Below, piece by piece: positions 37,631-48,595 of a DNA stretch of 64,000 nt. The stretch lies in contig OZ231126.1 of NCBI GenBank assembly GCA_965153355.1, forward strand, positions 50,902,001 through 50,966,000, read 5' to 3'. The notes beneath the pieces were generated by a model. It was not told where the DNA came from and did no database searches. It saw only the letters and a program-made list of their open reading frames with translations. Both the position numbers and the translations under genes were made by a program. Position 1 is the first letter of the stretch. Every line of letters starts with the position of its first letter. Source of the stretch: Flaccisagitta enflata. Taxonomy: Eukaryota; Chaetognatha; Sagittoidea; Aphragmophora.

Positions 37631-40024
37631 GGAGTCTCCTTACCGAATATACTATGCGTTGTCAGACAAACAGATTTGTTGCCGTCCATGCAGTTGGCGT
37701 TCATCTGTTCCTTCACCAAATCAGACGCCCAAGTTGTGCATTCACTGCATGGGATTCACCGGTTGAGTTTTGTTGCTACCACATGACCATATTTGCTTTT
37801 CGAGAGGAGGCATTAATAGAATAAGCTGGCTTTCATCAATAAAAAAGAAAAAAAAATTCTTCTTTGAAAATAAAAAAATGCTTTTGCGTTTGGGGAGCAA
37901 AAGCTTCTATAAGCGAAATGTACAAAAGCGACACTGATCGTCATAGAGACCTTTTGTTTACAAACAAGGTGACTCGGCTTGTGATTGATGCAAGGAGATT
38001 CTTAACTATATCAGAATCATTACATGATCAGCCAGAGTAGGAGCCACGCAAACTTCTAGTGTCATTTATTCCTAGACGGCCCTTACTAGCAGGCTGAGAC
38101 TTATGCTGTAAACAAGAGGTGTTGTAATCTTGCTTTTTACAGCCCCATTTTTACCTTGATGCTTTTACAGTGAAACTCGGTTATTCCATACTTCTGAGCA
38201 ATTTCTTTCTGTACATGAATGGTAATCGACACTTACATGACATCTGTCACAAAAAAAATGTTTTCAACATAAACTGTGGCTTATAAATGCTAATATTTCC
38301 TATAAACACAAAAATACATATTTGATCCTGGATTGACTTTTGATACAACTGTAACATGCTCTCACATCATTTTTAATATTTATTGGTAATGCTACATAAT
38401 GTCATTCACTCCTTAAGCTGAAGTGTTTCATTGATATAATGGTCATTCTTTTTTTCATCAATGTCACTCATCAGGTTTGGAAGATATTTCACTTTTCACT
38501 CTAGATCTATTTCCTTACTCGGATGAAGACATATGTAAAGGTGATTTTTAAGGTGCAATTTTCCTTGTCATCATTGCCGTCTCGCTATACTGTGGCGAGT
38601 TACGCACAGGTATTACCTCTCACCAAAATATTTTTTTTTTCATGGCGCTATATTGCAAGACAGCCTGCGGCATGCAGTGGGATTCACATTTGGTAAAGAA
38701 ATGCACTCTCTGCTCATCTGAGTATCTGTCTATTTAATTTTTTCTTTATTTCAGTCAGTTTCTCTGTCTTTCTTGGCGCGCAAGGATACATTGGAAGATC
38801 AACTCTGACTAAGAAATTATTTCAGTGGAGATGAGTTTTAAAAAAAAGTCGTAGGATAAGTGTTGCTTTTTTTCTCTATGTTTTAAAAAAAAAAAGTTTG
38901 TAAAACATCTAAACCAGTAATGCTGAACATTTTTCATTATCACAATTTTATTCAGCGTCCTCACTTTACTCAGAGAACTTAAAGTGCATTATGAACGAGC
39001 TTTTTAATCCCCGCGGTTTTCGCCGCCTATATAAGGATAGCTGTGAGGGGTCCGGATGAAACACCAGTTAGAGCTCCCAAGGCTCTTGTCCTTATTCTAG
39101 ATTCTTTCTTATAAAGTAATGTTGTCCAACTCCATATATTCACGCGTTCACGCACGCTGAACTACGGAATTACTCTACGTCTAGCTATTACGGTCACAAC
39201 TCTTTACGGAAAAACCAACTCAACTAAGGAACTAGGCGCCTTGGCTTCAGAAAAATTAAACCACGATCCGGTTATTCGTCCAAGTTATGTGAGGTTGTTT
39301 TCAATGCCTTTAAAGCCCTCATGAAAGGCTGCTATCCTTTCAAACTTTGAGTTTGACTCTCCGTTCTCCTTCCCTTCCTCCTCTACCTTCTTCTCCCCTT
39401 CCTTCCCTTCTTCCTCTTCCCTCTCCTCCCCCTCCTTCCCTTCCTCCTCTCCCGCCATTGGCAGCTGTTGCTTCTTGATGTCGTTTTAGCTTCTGGCAAT
39501 TTTCTTTTGTTCGAAGTTCTTTATTAGATTTCGGAGAAGCTTGGAAGAAACTTCGGAGAAACCCTTGCTTTCTCGAGCTAGCACGATCGTTATAGCGAAA
39601 TGACATGTATGAGTCTATCTATTTTCTTGTTTTTCTCTTATTTTTTCTCTTTTTCGTTTCAATCAAGTTATCTATGTAATTCGAATTGACAATTTGCTCT
39701 CCAGTTAGTCAACGGGTCATTATAAGAAACGTAGTTATTTGCGTAAGATCTCCTTTGGAAAAAAGCTACTAAGTTTTCGGGAATGACCAGTTATTGTTCA
39801 GACGGAGCAAGCTAGAACGTTGATCGGGCTAGTGTTGATTCCTTGTAAGACGATATTCCATCAATGCATCGAAAAGCGCCGAAGAATTTTTTCTCTTTTT
39901 AACTGCGCAGAGATCTCTTCCGATATGATCTTGGGGTAAAACTGCTTTTCTATTGTTCATACTGAAAGCTGATCTCACCGTCGCCCTAAATATCATTACC
40001 ATCTTCATCATCATCATAATTATC
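37631..40024. other. Mostly unique DNA without a recognisable gene
   Basis: About 2.4 kb of moderate composition with no long frame. It includes a CCTTCC-rich pyrimidine tract at 39360-39455 and a TATA-like motif listed separately. Confidence 0.4.
39027..39040 (+). promoter_or_regulatory. Possible TATA box
   Basis: CTATATAAGG follows a GC-rich CCGCGGTTTTCGCCGC stretch and precedes a short GC-richer segment. This is the arrangement of a TATA promoter. No downstream gene supports it. Confidence 0.2.
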
Positions 40025-40082
40025 GAAGAGTCATCATGAGAACTATCATCACCATCATCATCATTATCATCATCATCATCAA

Positions 40083-40177
<95 letters not shown>

Positions 40178-40231
40178 CCATCATCACAATCATCACAATC
40201 ATCACATTCATCACCATCATCCTCATAAACC

Positions 40232-40276
<45 letters not shown>

Positions 40277-40333
40277 ATTCATCATCATCATCATCACCAT
40301 CATCATCACCATTACTATTATCATCACCACCAT

Positions 40334-40387
<54 letters not shown>

Positions 40388-40450
40388 TTTTGTCATCATT
40401 ATTACCATTACCATCACCATCAGTCTGTCATCTTCACTATCACCATAATC

Positions 40451-40529
<79 letters not shown>

Positions 40530-40559
40530 CCACCATCATTATCATCATCGTCATCATCG

Positions 40560-40614
<55 letters not shown>

Positions 40615-40615
40615 G
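40025..40615. repeat. (ATC)n / (CAT)n block of about 590 bp
   Basis: ATC triplets with scattered ACC, ACA and TTC interruptions. Interruptions define at least four pure segments. The Met, Ile, His and Asp runs in translation are artefacts. Confidence 0.95.
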
Positions 40616-41283
40616 ACCATTGCCATCATCGCCTCCATCATCTTCGTCTTCGCCTTTTGTTGTCAAAGTCTTAGTATTCTTCCTCCGGAAAACGGATTCA
40701 TGGTGACTCAAATTGAGGCAGTCTCAACTCGAAACCTTCGTTTGCCTCACTAGTCCTATTCATCCTCTTCTTACCTCCTCTTCGCCCCTCCCTCCTCATC
40801 CTTCTTTTCTTCTTCTTTTCTCCCTTTCTTTCCTCTCTTTTCTCCTCATCCTTCGCCTTTTCTTTCCTCCTTCTCCTCCCTTTCCTCCTCATGCTTCTTC
40901 TTTTCCTTTCTTCCACTTCCTCCTCATCCCGAGTCGGTTTCAACTTTTCAGTTTTGTCGAGTTTTTAAATGGGGGAAAATTAAAAAAAGAAGAAGAAAAA
41001 AAAAGAAAAAAAAAGAAAAGAAATCTGAAAATGGGCGAGCATCTGTCGCTTTATTTCTGGATCTTTAATCTATTCCATGACTTGAGACTTGAGACTTGAG
41101 ACGTTCGAAGTTTTTCATCGTCGTTATTATCCTTGCTGTTGACGCCGTTGTCGTTGTCGTTGTCGTTGTCATTGTCATTGTCGTTGTCGTCGTCGCTTCT
41201 CTGTTGTTATGGTTGCATCATATTGCGTGGCTGGGCATGTCTCCTCCGCGGCTCTCTTCATACCATCGTTTCCTAACGCCGAG
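40616..41283. other. No gene seen; C/T-rich and (TTGTCG)n tracts
   Basis: A pyrimidine-rich tract lies at 40750-40925 and a short TTGTCGTTGTCA hexamer tract at about 41149-41192. Confidence 0.45.
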
Positions 41284-41375
41284 GCCTGTTGAATCAACAG
41301 TGGTGTTGATCCATAAGCCTGTTGAATCAACAGTTTGTGTTGATCCATAAGTCTGTTGAATCAACAGTAGTGATG
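41284..41375. repeat. Three tandem copies of a palindrome-bearing unit
   Basis: The unit contains CTGTTGAATCAACAG, a near-perfect palindrome, followed by GTGTTGATCCATAAG. It is repeated at a spacing of about 30-33 bp. Confidence 0.8.
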
Positions 41376-41406
41376 ATCCGTAGGCCAGTTTTCCGTTCGC
41401 GTTCAG

Positions 41407-41470
41407 CGTGGATGAACAGACCGACGGACCGACGGACAGACATTATTAGAGAGTTGCGATGACGCATCTT
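41407..41470 (-). mobile_element. HH-family hairpin-end fragment
   Basis: A GACCGACGGACC core and then the decayed hairpin AGTTGCGATGACGCATCT next to TAAA. The half-site end is missing. Confidence 0.5.
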
Positions 41471-41649
41471 AAACAGGAAGTGAACCAGCTGCACCCCATG
41501 ATAGTGAGTACCTTCTGACAGAACGTAGCTATTCAGTCGACTACTGTACTGGTAACTACACAAACTTGCTACCATCTCACAAGAGATGTTCTTTGCTAGT
41601 TCGGTCCAGCTGCGCACCTGGTAATCTCTAATAGAAAAATGTGAGTTTA
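41471..41649. other. No gene seen
   Basis: Short unique stretch. Confidence 0.3.
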
Positions 41650-41920
41650 ATACCCGAGCAATACCCAATATACCCGAGCATACTCAAGAAATACCCTAGC
41701 AATACCCGAGTAATACCCGAGCAATACACAAGCAATACCCGAGCATACCCAAAAACCCGAGCATACCTGAGCAATCCCAAGCGATACCAAAGCAATGCCA
41801 AAGTAATACCCAGGCATACCCAAGCATACCCAAGCAATACCCAAGTAATACTCTAGCAATACCCGAGCAATACCCAAGCAATACCCAAGCAATACCCAAG
41901 CATTACCCGAGTATACCCCG
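41650..41920. repeat. Minisatellite with unit AATACCCGAGC (10-11 bp)
   Basis: About 25 degenerate units of AATACCCAAGC or CATACCCGAGC. Several frames on both strands are open because of the repeat. Confidence 0.9.
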
Positions 41921-42196
41921 GGTTTTAATCTCACCTCAGATTACGTGGTGCTGCGCTCTCTGTTACGAAAACTCAATATCAAATACAAAGATGAAGGCGC
42001 AAAAAACGCCCCTCTTTCACAAAAAAAAAACCTTCACTTTCCAAGGTCCAATGATTTTTGCGACGTGAAAGAGGCAGAAAAAAATCCTTTTTTTTTTCAA
42101 TTTGGTTTCTTCCATTTTGCCCTATTTTTTCTTTACCTTCACTTTCTATTGTTGCTGCCTTCTTTTATCCTTCCCTCCCTGACTTCACTTTTTTTT

Positions 42197-42204
<8 letters not shown>
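41921..42204. other. No gene recognised
   Basis: Non-coding, T-rich toward the (TC)n array. Confidence 0.3.

Positions 42205-42272
<68 letters not shown>
42205..42272. repeat. (TC)n array
   Basis: About 65-70 bp of TC. Confidence 0.95.
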
Positions 42273-42278
<6 letters not shown>

Positions 42279-42885
42279 CCAGTGTTTCCACAATATCTTT
42301 ATCTCTACAGTTCAGTATACAGAGTTTTAATCATGAAAGAAACCATTACAAACACTGATCAATACAGAACCAAATAATTATAGTTAAAATTTGAAGAAAA
42401 AAAAATTATGGATCCTCTCATGGAAGGCAATGGATGCAAAACCTTGCGTATGAATACGTTGACGCTTTCGCGTTGATGAGCTCAAGCACAGTGACTTGAA
42501 GTATTTGAAAATGTACTCAAAAAAGTGTCCGGCACTCATCTGTAATAAATGGATTCTCTGTATAACCCACGTGACAAGAAAGTGTATTCGCTGTCTGTAT
42601 CCGATTTGTCGTCCTGTCCAAAAAAAGAAAAAAAAGGATTGTGGAAGAAATCGAATAAATCGATGCGACACAAAAAAAATGGGTCCAAAGAATGTGAGAG
42701 ATCCGGTACAATAAATCATCTCCCTCTCCCGTCGTCTCTTTACTTCGAAAGCAGGAGATTCTGAACATTGGCAGTACATACTGTCGCCGATATTATCTCA
42801 CAGTTAACTTAAACGATTGCCGCGCACTAAGCCAAGGCGGTGCTGACCATATATGAATATGGACAGCGTGGCTTAGCGAGAGACG
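42273..42885. other. No gene seen; snap-back at about 42826-42878
   Basis: CACTAAGCC...GCTG...CCATAT faces ATATGG...CAGC...GGCTTAG, a bulged hairpin of about 50 nt. The rest is non-coding. Confidence 0.4.
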
Positions 42886-43113
42886 ATGGATCGTTCGAAG
42901 ATTGTGCCATGTCCTACCTTGGCATTCAAATTGCTACCGGGCTTCTGCGCTCCGGCAACGCCTCCCTCTGCTCCTCCACCACCCACACCACCACCACCTC
43001 CTTCCGTTCCTCTTCCTTCCGCTCCTCCTCCGGCGATCCAGAGTCCTTCTTCGAGTTTTGCCGGTGCAGACGTCGACGCGGCGACTCGATGGAATCGCGT
43101 CGGCAGAAGTTGA
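42886..43113 (+). CDS. Doubtful 75-aa proline-rich open frame
   Basis: I do not recognise this protein. A locally GC-rich segment gives a plus-strand frame with a Pro/Ala-rich middle (PPPPTPPPPPSVPLPSAPPP) and the tail ATRWNRVGRS. The opposite strand is also open over the same region, in a frame with a Gly-rich middle. The composition differs from the AT-rich surroundings, which might mark an exon of either strand. There are no splice signals or conserved motifs to decide. Confidence 0.15.
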   Translation: MDRSKIVPCPTLAFKLLPGFCAPATPPSAPPPPTPPPPPSVPLPSAPPPAIQSPSSSFAGADVDAATRWNRVGRS

Positions 43114-43489
43114 AGCAGCCGAAATTCGGGGTTGAAATGCGACGCAGAATCTTCGAATTCCGTCGTCTGCACGGGACAAATTTGGATTTGGATTGAGAGA
43201 TGGGTTAATGGCAATGAAATGAGCGGAGATTCATCAGAGAAAAACTGTCGTAAATTCTTGGAAATGACGATAACAAAAAAGTGGTACCTAGTTAAAAGGC
43301 TTATATTTCATCAATCATGAAAAATTATGATTCCCTAGTCTCGAGAATTGTAAAAATATTTTCGCAAAACAATGCTAGAACATTTTCTATACTCCCATTC
43401 CCAAATACAAACTAAAAAATGAAAAGATACAACCTGGAAAATAGGGCCCAATTCAGCTAAATATTTGCGACAGAAAAAGCCCGATGTAT

Positions 43490-43720
43490 GTTGATGGATT
43501 GAGCGGGAGTCAATGGCAATGGATTGAGCAGTGATTATATTGATGGATTGAGAAAGGGTTAATGGCAGTGGATTGAGCAGAGATTGTGTTGATGGACTGA
43601 GAAAAGGTCAATGGCAATGGATTGAGCGGAGATTATGTTGATGGATTCAGTGAGAGTTGATGGCATTGGATTGAGCAGAGGTTATGTTGATGGATTCAGT
43701 GGCAGTCAATGGCAATGGAG
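43490..43720. repeat. Degenerate tandem repeat, unit about 57-60 bp
   Basis: Four copies of a unit containing GTTGATGGATTGAG, TCAATGGCAATGGATTGAGC and GATTATGTT. Single ATGGATTGA motifs recur further to about 44000. Confidence 0.75.
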
Positions 43721-44811
43721 TGAAAAGACTACAACAAAAATGGCAAAATTAACTTTGGTGTAGAATCAAGAAGTCAATGAGCTGGAAAGGGAACAATCTG
43801 AGGTCTAGAATCAACTGAGGCCTCTCTGTTGACGGCCATCAATTGATCAGAAGAGCATTTCAACGGCATTTCAACGGCTACGATTCATGTCAATGGATTG
43901 AGATTTTGTGCAAATGAAATCGACATTTCGGCAATCCCTTAAGCGCGTCGAGGTCCAAATAAATGGATTGAATTGAGGTCCATCGGTGGATTAAGCACAG
44001 AGCTGAGCAAAGGGCGTTAGCGGAGCGATAGGATCGAGCAAGGACAAGCTAGTCAATCATATAATGATTGCTTTTCTCTACAAATCGGACGGACTGGTTT
44101 CCGCCCTTCCGGTGTCATCTTGAGTGTTTGAAGAACTTGTGAGAGTAGATCAACGTCGATGTTTATTGCCAAGTAACCATTTCAAGATTTCCCAGACTCG
44201 TCAATCGAACATTGACACTCGAAAGTGTATTCATCCGCGTGAAAACAAAGCAAACAAGATCCGATGATTGGCGGTTACCAAGCAACCGAGGCCTTCTATG
44301 CAAACGTAAACCATGGCCCAAGACCAGTTTAGTAATTAGATATCTTTCGTAAATTCCCACTACCCCCCCCCCCCCCCACTAAGTCAGTTATGTTTTCATT
44401 CCTTTATTAATTAGATTTTAGATCTAGTAATGTTCAAAAACCACGCTAATTTACATCTAGAACTGACAGTCATCCGATCCCGGTTTGCCCTGCGTCGTCG
44501 GAAGATGTTATTTTTCTAAGATGGATGAATACCCTCGGTCCAGATTGATCGGGGATGCACTTAATGACCATCTTACGCCTCAATTTAATGACTTGAGCGT
44601 GTCGATAAAGCTTAGTCACATGACATGTTTTCTCAAGACTTTAGCATCTTTTTTTTGTCTACATCAATTCTTCCTTCTTCTTTCTTCGTTTGTTAACATC
44701 TTGTAAGCCTTTGTTTTCTTCTAACAATAAAGTGATGCACTTTCCATCTTTTGACATTCATTTTTTTCCTACCTTATTCTTTATCTTTTCGTATCTTTCG
44801 CTCTCCCTTTT
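43721..44811. other. No gene seen
   Basis: Unique-looking non-coding DNA with a C-run at about 44366. Confidence 0.4.
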
Positions 44812-44815
44812 TTAT

Positions 44816-44883
<68 letters not shown>

Positions 44884-44947
44884 ACATACTTACACTCTTA
44901 CATTCTTTCTTACATTCTTACATTCTTACTTTCTTTCTTTCCTTAAT

Positions 44948-44987
<40 letters not shown>

Positions 44988-45007
44988 TTTCTTTCTTTCT
45001 TACTTTT

Positions 45008-45083
<76 letters not shown>

Positions 45084-45085
45084 TT
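44812..45085. repeat. (TTTC)n array with TTAC/TTTTTC interruptions
   Basis: About 270 bp of TTTC tetranucleotide in three blocks. Confidence 0.95.
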
Positions 45086-45769
45086 TTCGTATTTTTTCAT
45101 ATTTTTTTTCTATCTTTTTGTCTTTCCTCATAGCCATAGCAGTTCCCTAGTAAAGGTTCTGTTTCTCTTTGCACTCTTTTCTGCCCTTCGTTGTCTAATT
45201 TTCTTTTTGTTACCTTCCTTTGCTATCTTTCTTTCTCTCTTTACTTCCTCGGTTCTTTCTTCTTTGCTTCTTTTCTTCAGCATTTATGTTTTTTTTTATC
45301 TCTTTTTATCCTGTCTGCTTAATGATGAAGGCGCACAACATTCAACACAAAGACTTTCTTTTTCGATGAGTAGCGATTTGGCTTCTTTTCTCCGGTTCGA
45401 GTTTCTTCCGCTCTTCCTTCCTGCTTTCCGAGTCGTTGTCGTTGTCGTTGTTGTTGTTGAGGTCGTCATCGTCTTCCCAGGCGTTAAGGACCATTCATGT
45501 CTGAAAAAAAAAGGAACAAAGACCTTTGGAAGAAATATAAGAAAAAATAAGAAATAAGTTAGGATAGAAGAAGAAAAGCGAAAGAAAATGGGGTAGAATC
45601 GGAATAAGAAATGAAAAGAAAGACCGAAAAAGAAAATGCATTCATTAAACTCTGAGAAGTGTGAACAATACATTAAACTCTGAGAAGTGTGAACAACACA
45701 AACAGGGGCCGTCTCGAACGCGATTGGAAAGTGAAAACTGGAAAGAATAAAAGCAAACGCTTTAAAATC
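45086..45769. other. No gene recognised
   Basis: T-rich plus strand. GTTGTCGTTGTCGTTG triplets occur near 45436, and CATTAAACTCTGAGAAGTGT is duplicated at 45642 and 45672. Confidence 0.4.
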
Positions 45770-46160
45770 AAAGAGAACTGACGGGGAAATAGATACAAAA
45801 GAAGAACAGACAAGCAGACATACAGATTGACAGACAGACAGACAAAGAGTCAGACGGACAGACAGACAGACAGTCTGACAAGAAGGCAGACAGAAAGATA
45901 GAAAGACAGAAAGAAAGATAGAGACAGAAAGGAAGAAAGATAGACAGACAGACAGGAAGAAAGATAGACAGACAGACAACAGACAGACTGACTGACAGGG
46001 AAACAAACAGATAGACAGAGAGACGGACAGACAACAGAATGCAGACAGACCGACAGACAAAAACACAGACTAACAGGCAGACAGAATATCAGATTTGTAG
46101 ACAGACAGACAGACAGACAGAAACTCAGACAGTGAGACAGACAGACAGGTAGATGGATAG
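45770..46160. repeat. (ACAG)n-based tract with AAGA and GATA variants
   Basis: About 390 bp of imperfect ACAG tetranucleotides. Confidence 0.9.
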
Positions 46161-46339
46161 TCGAAGATGGCCAGACAGACAAAGGGACATAGAACGAGAG
46201 ATATACCGAGACAGCCATGCCAGAAGAACGGAAAGGCGGAAATACGATTAGTTGCTTATGAAGAGAATAAGGATGAGGAAAGTACACCGGTAATAAATAT
46301 GATAAGAATAGTCACAAGGCGATGGGGGGGCGGTAGGGG

Positions 46340-46862
46340 GTGGGGGCGCGAGGGTAGGTGGCATATTTCTTTTGGGTTGGGCCTTCGGGGTTGACGATGG
46401 CGATGAGGGCGCGAGGGTGGGTGGCGTACTTCTTATGGGTTGAACCATCGGGGTTGTTGATGGCAATGGGGGCGCGAGGGTGGGTTGCATAAATCTTTTG
46501 GGTTGAGCCTTCGGGGTTGACGATGGCGATGGGGGCGCGAGGGTGGGTTGTGTAATTCTTTTGGGTTGACCCTTCGGGGTTGACGATGGCGATGGGGGCG
46601 CGAGGGTGGGTGGCGTAATTCTTTTGGGTTGAGCCTTCGGGGTTGACGATGTCGATGGGGGCGCGAGGGTGGGTTGCGTAATTCTTTTGAATTGAGCCTT
46701 CGGGGTTGACGATGGCGATGGGGGCGCGAGGGTAGGTGGCGTACTTCTTTTGGGTTGAGCCTTCGGGGTTGACAAGGGCGATGGGGGCGCGAGGGTGGGT
46801 TGTGTAATTCTTTTGGGTTGGGCCTTTGGGGTTGACGATGGCGATGGGGGCGCAAGGGTGGG
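46340..46862. repeat. 63-bp minisatellite, about 8 copies
   Basis: The unit contains GGGGCGCGAGGGTGGGT, TAATTCTTTTGGGTTGAG and CCTTCGGGGTTGACGATGG. As 63 is divisible by three and the unit lacks stops, all three minus frames are open. One reads as a 21-residue repeat (VNPEGSTQKNYATHPRAPIA). Differences between units change residues freely, so there is no sign of selection on a protein. Confidence 0.9.
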
Positions 46863-47232
46863 TGGCGCTCAAAAACGTCTCACTTTTCTCACCTCGCGCT
46901 AATTGAATCCAACTCCCAAGACGCGCTTATCGCGATGTATCCCCCTGTTAACCCCCTCACATACAAATTTCGCGATTTATTCACAAACCCCTTCGTTGTT
47001 GGGATCGTACTTAAACCCTCGCCGGGATTCACAGTATCTTTTATCCCTGCTTACTTTTTGCATATTAACCTCTCATTGTTTTTCCCCCTCGCGCTAAATG
47101 GAGAAAGACTTTTTAACCCCGAAACGTTGAAAAGAAAACGGTTTCGATTACCCCCAATCTCCCCCCCCCCCCCACCTCCCCTATTTCTATTTCATCCAGT
47201 CTCAGCGCATTCGCTCCCGAGAGAACCTCTTC

Positions 47233-47264
<32 letters not shown>

Positions 47265-47310
47265 AAGCATTTCATTTGCCTTATGCCCCTTTCACAAATG
47301 ATGTCATACT
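46863..47310. other. No gene seen; poly-C and poly-A runs
   Basis: A C-run at about 47161-47173 and a 28-nt A-run at about 47233-47260. The A-run could be a retrocopy tail but no retrocopy is recognised upstream. Confidence 0.4.
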
Positions 47311-47345
47311 TTTTAAGTGAGTCCTCGCAATTCTATAAGAGGTCA

Positions 47346-48161
47346 TGTTAGAAATGTATGTCCGTCCGTCTATTAAGTATGAGTGCATTTGTTTCTTTTG
47401 CGTGCTTTTGGTTTTTCTTCTTTTCCTGTTATTCAATGCCGGCGTCTTTTGTTTCTCGCCATTTTTTATATTGGACGCTAGATGGGTAACCATATGGTTG
47501 CGCCTTGTATTTTGTGCCATTTGTTTTTATTACGTAGGCAAACATACGTAACTCGTCTTTCGTATCATCCAATTTTGGATTGATTGATTTTATTATTTAC
47601 GGCATTGCTTCTTAAAGTGATTGATTGATTTTTCGTGATCGATTGAATGCGCCCTTGGAATTCACTAATTTCAATAAAAGTAAGTTTTATAGACGCGTCT
47701 TTGCTTTTATTAACGTTGTTTTTATCTTGTCTTCCGGTCTGTTATTTTTGTCTTTTGCCCTTTTGCATTTTTATCGCCGGATTTTAGTATGGTTTTTATC
47801 GCTTGCCCGATCAGCTTGCTATAGGGATGATATGGATGAATTTAATGGGATGGGCCGGGGCAGGGGCAGGTATTATCAGGTGGCATGGGCTCTGAAGAAG
47901 ATGAACATGTTGTCATGTGCTGTTTCTGTCCTTTATTGTGTCCTATCTCGATTTCATGTTATCTTTTGCGTTCGCTGATCACCATTAACGCCCACTTTCC
48001 CTTTCATTTTTCCCCCTCTCTTCAGTTGTTGAAATTTTTATGGAATAAACGAGACGATCGCCTTCCTATTTTCCAATCGGCCAACTTTCTTTCACCACAA
48101 ATCGTCAGTCAGATAGACGCTCATAGACAGTGCCAGTTGAAACTCGTGGGCGTAATTTATA
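47346..48161 (+). repeat. Left LTR (816 bp)
   Basis: Identical to the right LTR except for two substitutions (TTATTTTTG/TTAGTTTTG and CACAAATCG/CACAAGTCG) and the absence of 98 bp after TTTCAATAA. The deletion ends share TAA and create AATAAA. AATAAA also occurs in GGAATAAACG near 48042. A GTAAGT near 47680 and a CTCTCTTCAG near 48025 look like a donor and acceptor of an intron in the leader. Confidence 0.93.
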
Positions 48162-48223
48162 TTTCAACAATTTAAAAACGACTCGACTCTTTACATCTTG
48201 ACCTCCGAAAACGAAATTGGACA

Positions 48224-48595
48224 ATGGCGGCCGCGCGTAACGACGACACCGTCTCGACTGCTTCAACGTCATCTCGTGTATCTCACTTCGGTTTGAATCA
48301 GTGTCCGAGGTCGGATCGTTTGCGCGCGATGAGAAACGACATCACGGCGGAGATGGAAGGATGCCGGCGCCTTTTCGACGCCGTTGCCGCTTACGCCGAA
48401 GGATCGAATGATTTCGACGACGCCGCATGTGAATCAGATGGCGCTCGACATGGCCTTCGGGATATGGTCTACGACTTTATATCATACGCAAGGCAAATGG
48501 CGCTCGACTCGATGCCCGGCGACCCTCTTCGATTCGCGGTCCACTCTGCGTCGAATCCGGCGCGAATGGAACTCCATGCGTTTCTTCGATCGTGA
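48224..48595 (+). CDS. N-terminal part of the upstream ORF of the BEL/Pao element (frame broken)
   Basis: This 123-codon frame starts at an ATG in good context (ACAATGG), 62 bp after the left LTR. Its sequence (RNDDTVSTASTSSRVSHFG, DITAEMEGCRRLF) is acidic and Ser/Thr-rich. It ends at a TGA at 48593-48595, while a frame offset by +1 continues without a stop into the Gln-rich ORF. The two frames overlap from 48384. The natural reading is a single protein broken by a one-base indel near 48500-48530; two overlapping ORFs is the alternative. No known domain is recognised. Confidence 0.55.
   Translation: MAAARNDDTVSTASTSSRVSHFGLNQCPRSDRLRAMRNDITAEMEGCRRLFDAVAAYAEGSNDFDDAACESDGARHGLRDMVYDFISYARQMALDSMPGDPLRFAVHSASNPARMELHAFLRS

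Noticed and set aside
39340-39606. Minus-strand Gly/Arg-rich coding frame
   Set aside because: It depends on a CCTTCC-type pyrimidine tract read on the other strand and has no domain.
44690-45557. Long Phe/Leu/Ser frame as a transmembrane protein
   Set aside because: It is a (TTTC)n array and flanking T-rich DNA.
46340-46862. CRISPR array
   Set aside because: The 63-bp units are contiguous and degenerate, with no constant repeat and variable spacer pattern; the genome is animal-like.
47233-47260. Poly(A) tail of a LINE or retrocopy
   Set aside because: No coding or SINE-like sequence is recognisable upstream and no target duplication was found around it.
48162-48190. Primer-binding site after the left LTR
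   Set aside because: TTTCAACAATTTAAAAACG does not start with TGG or resemble a tRNA 3' complement that I can recognise, so none was annotated.
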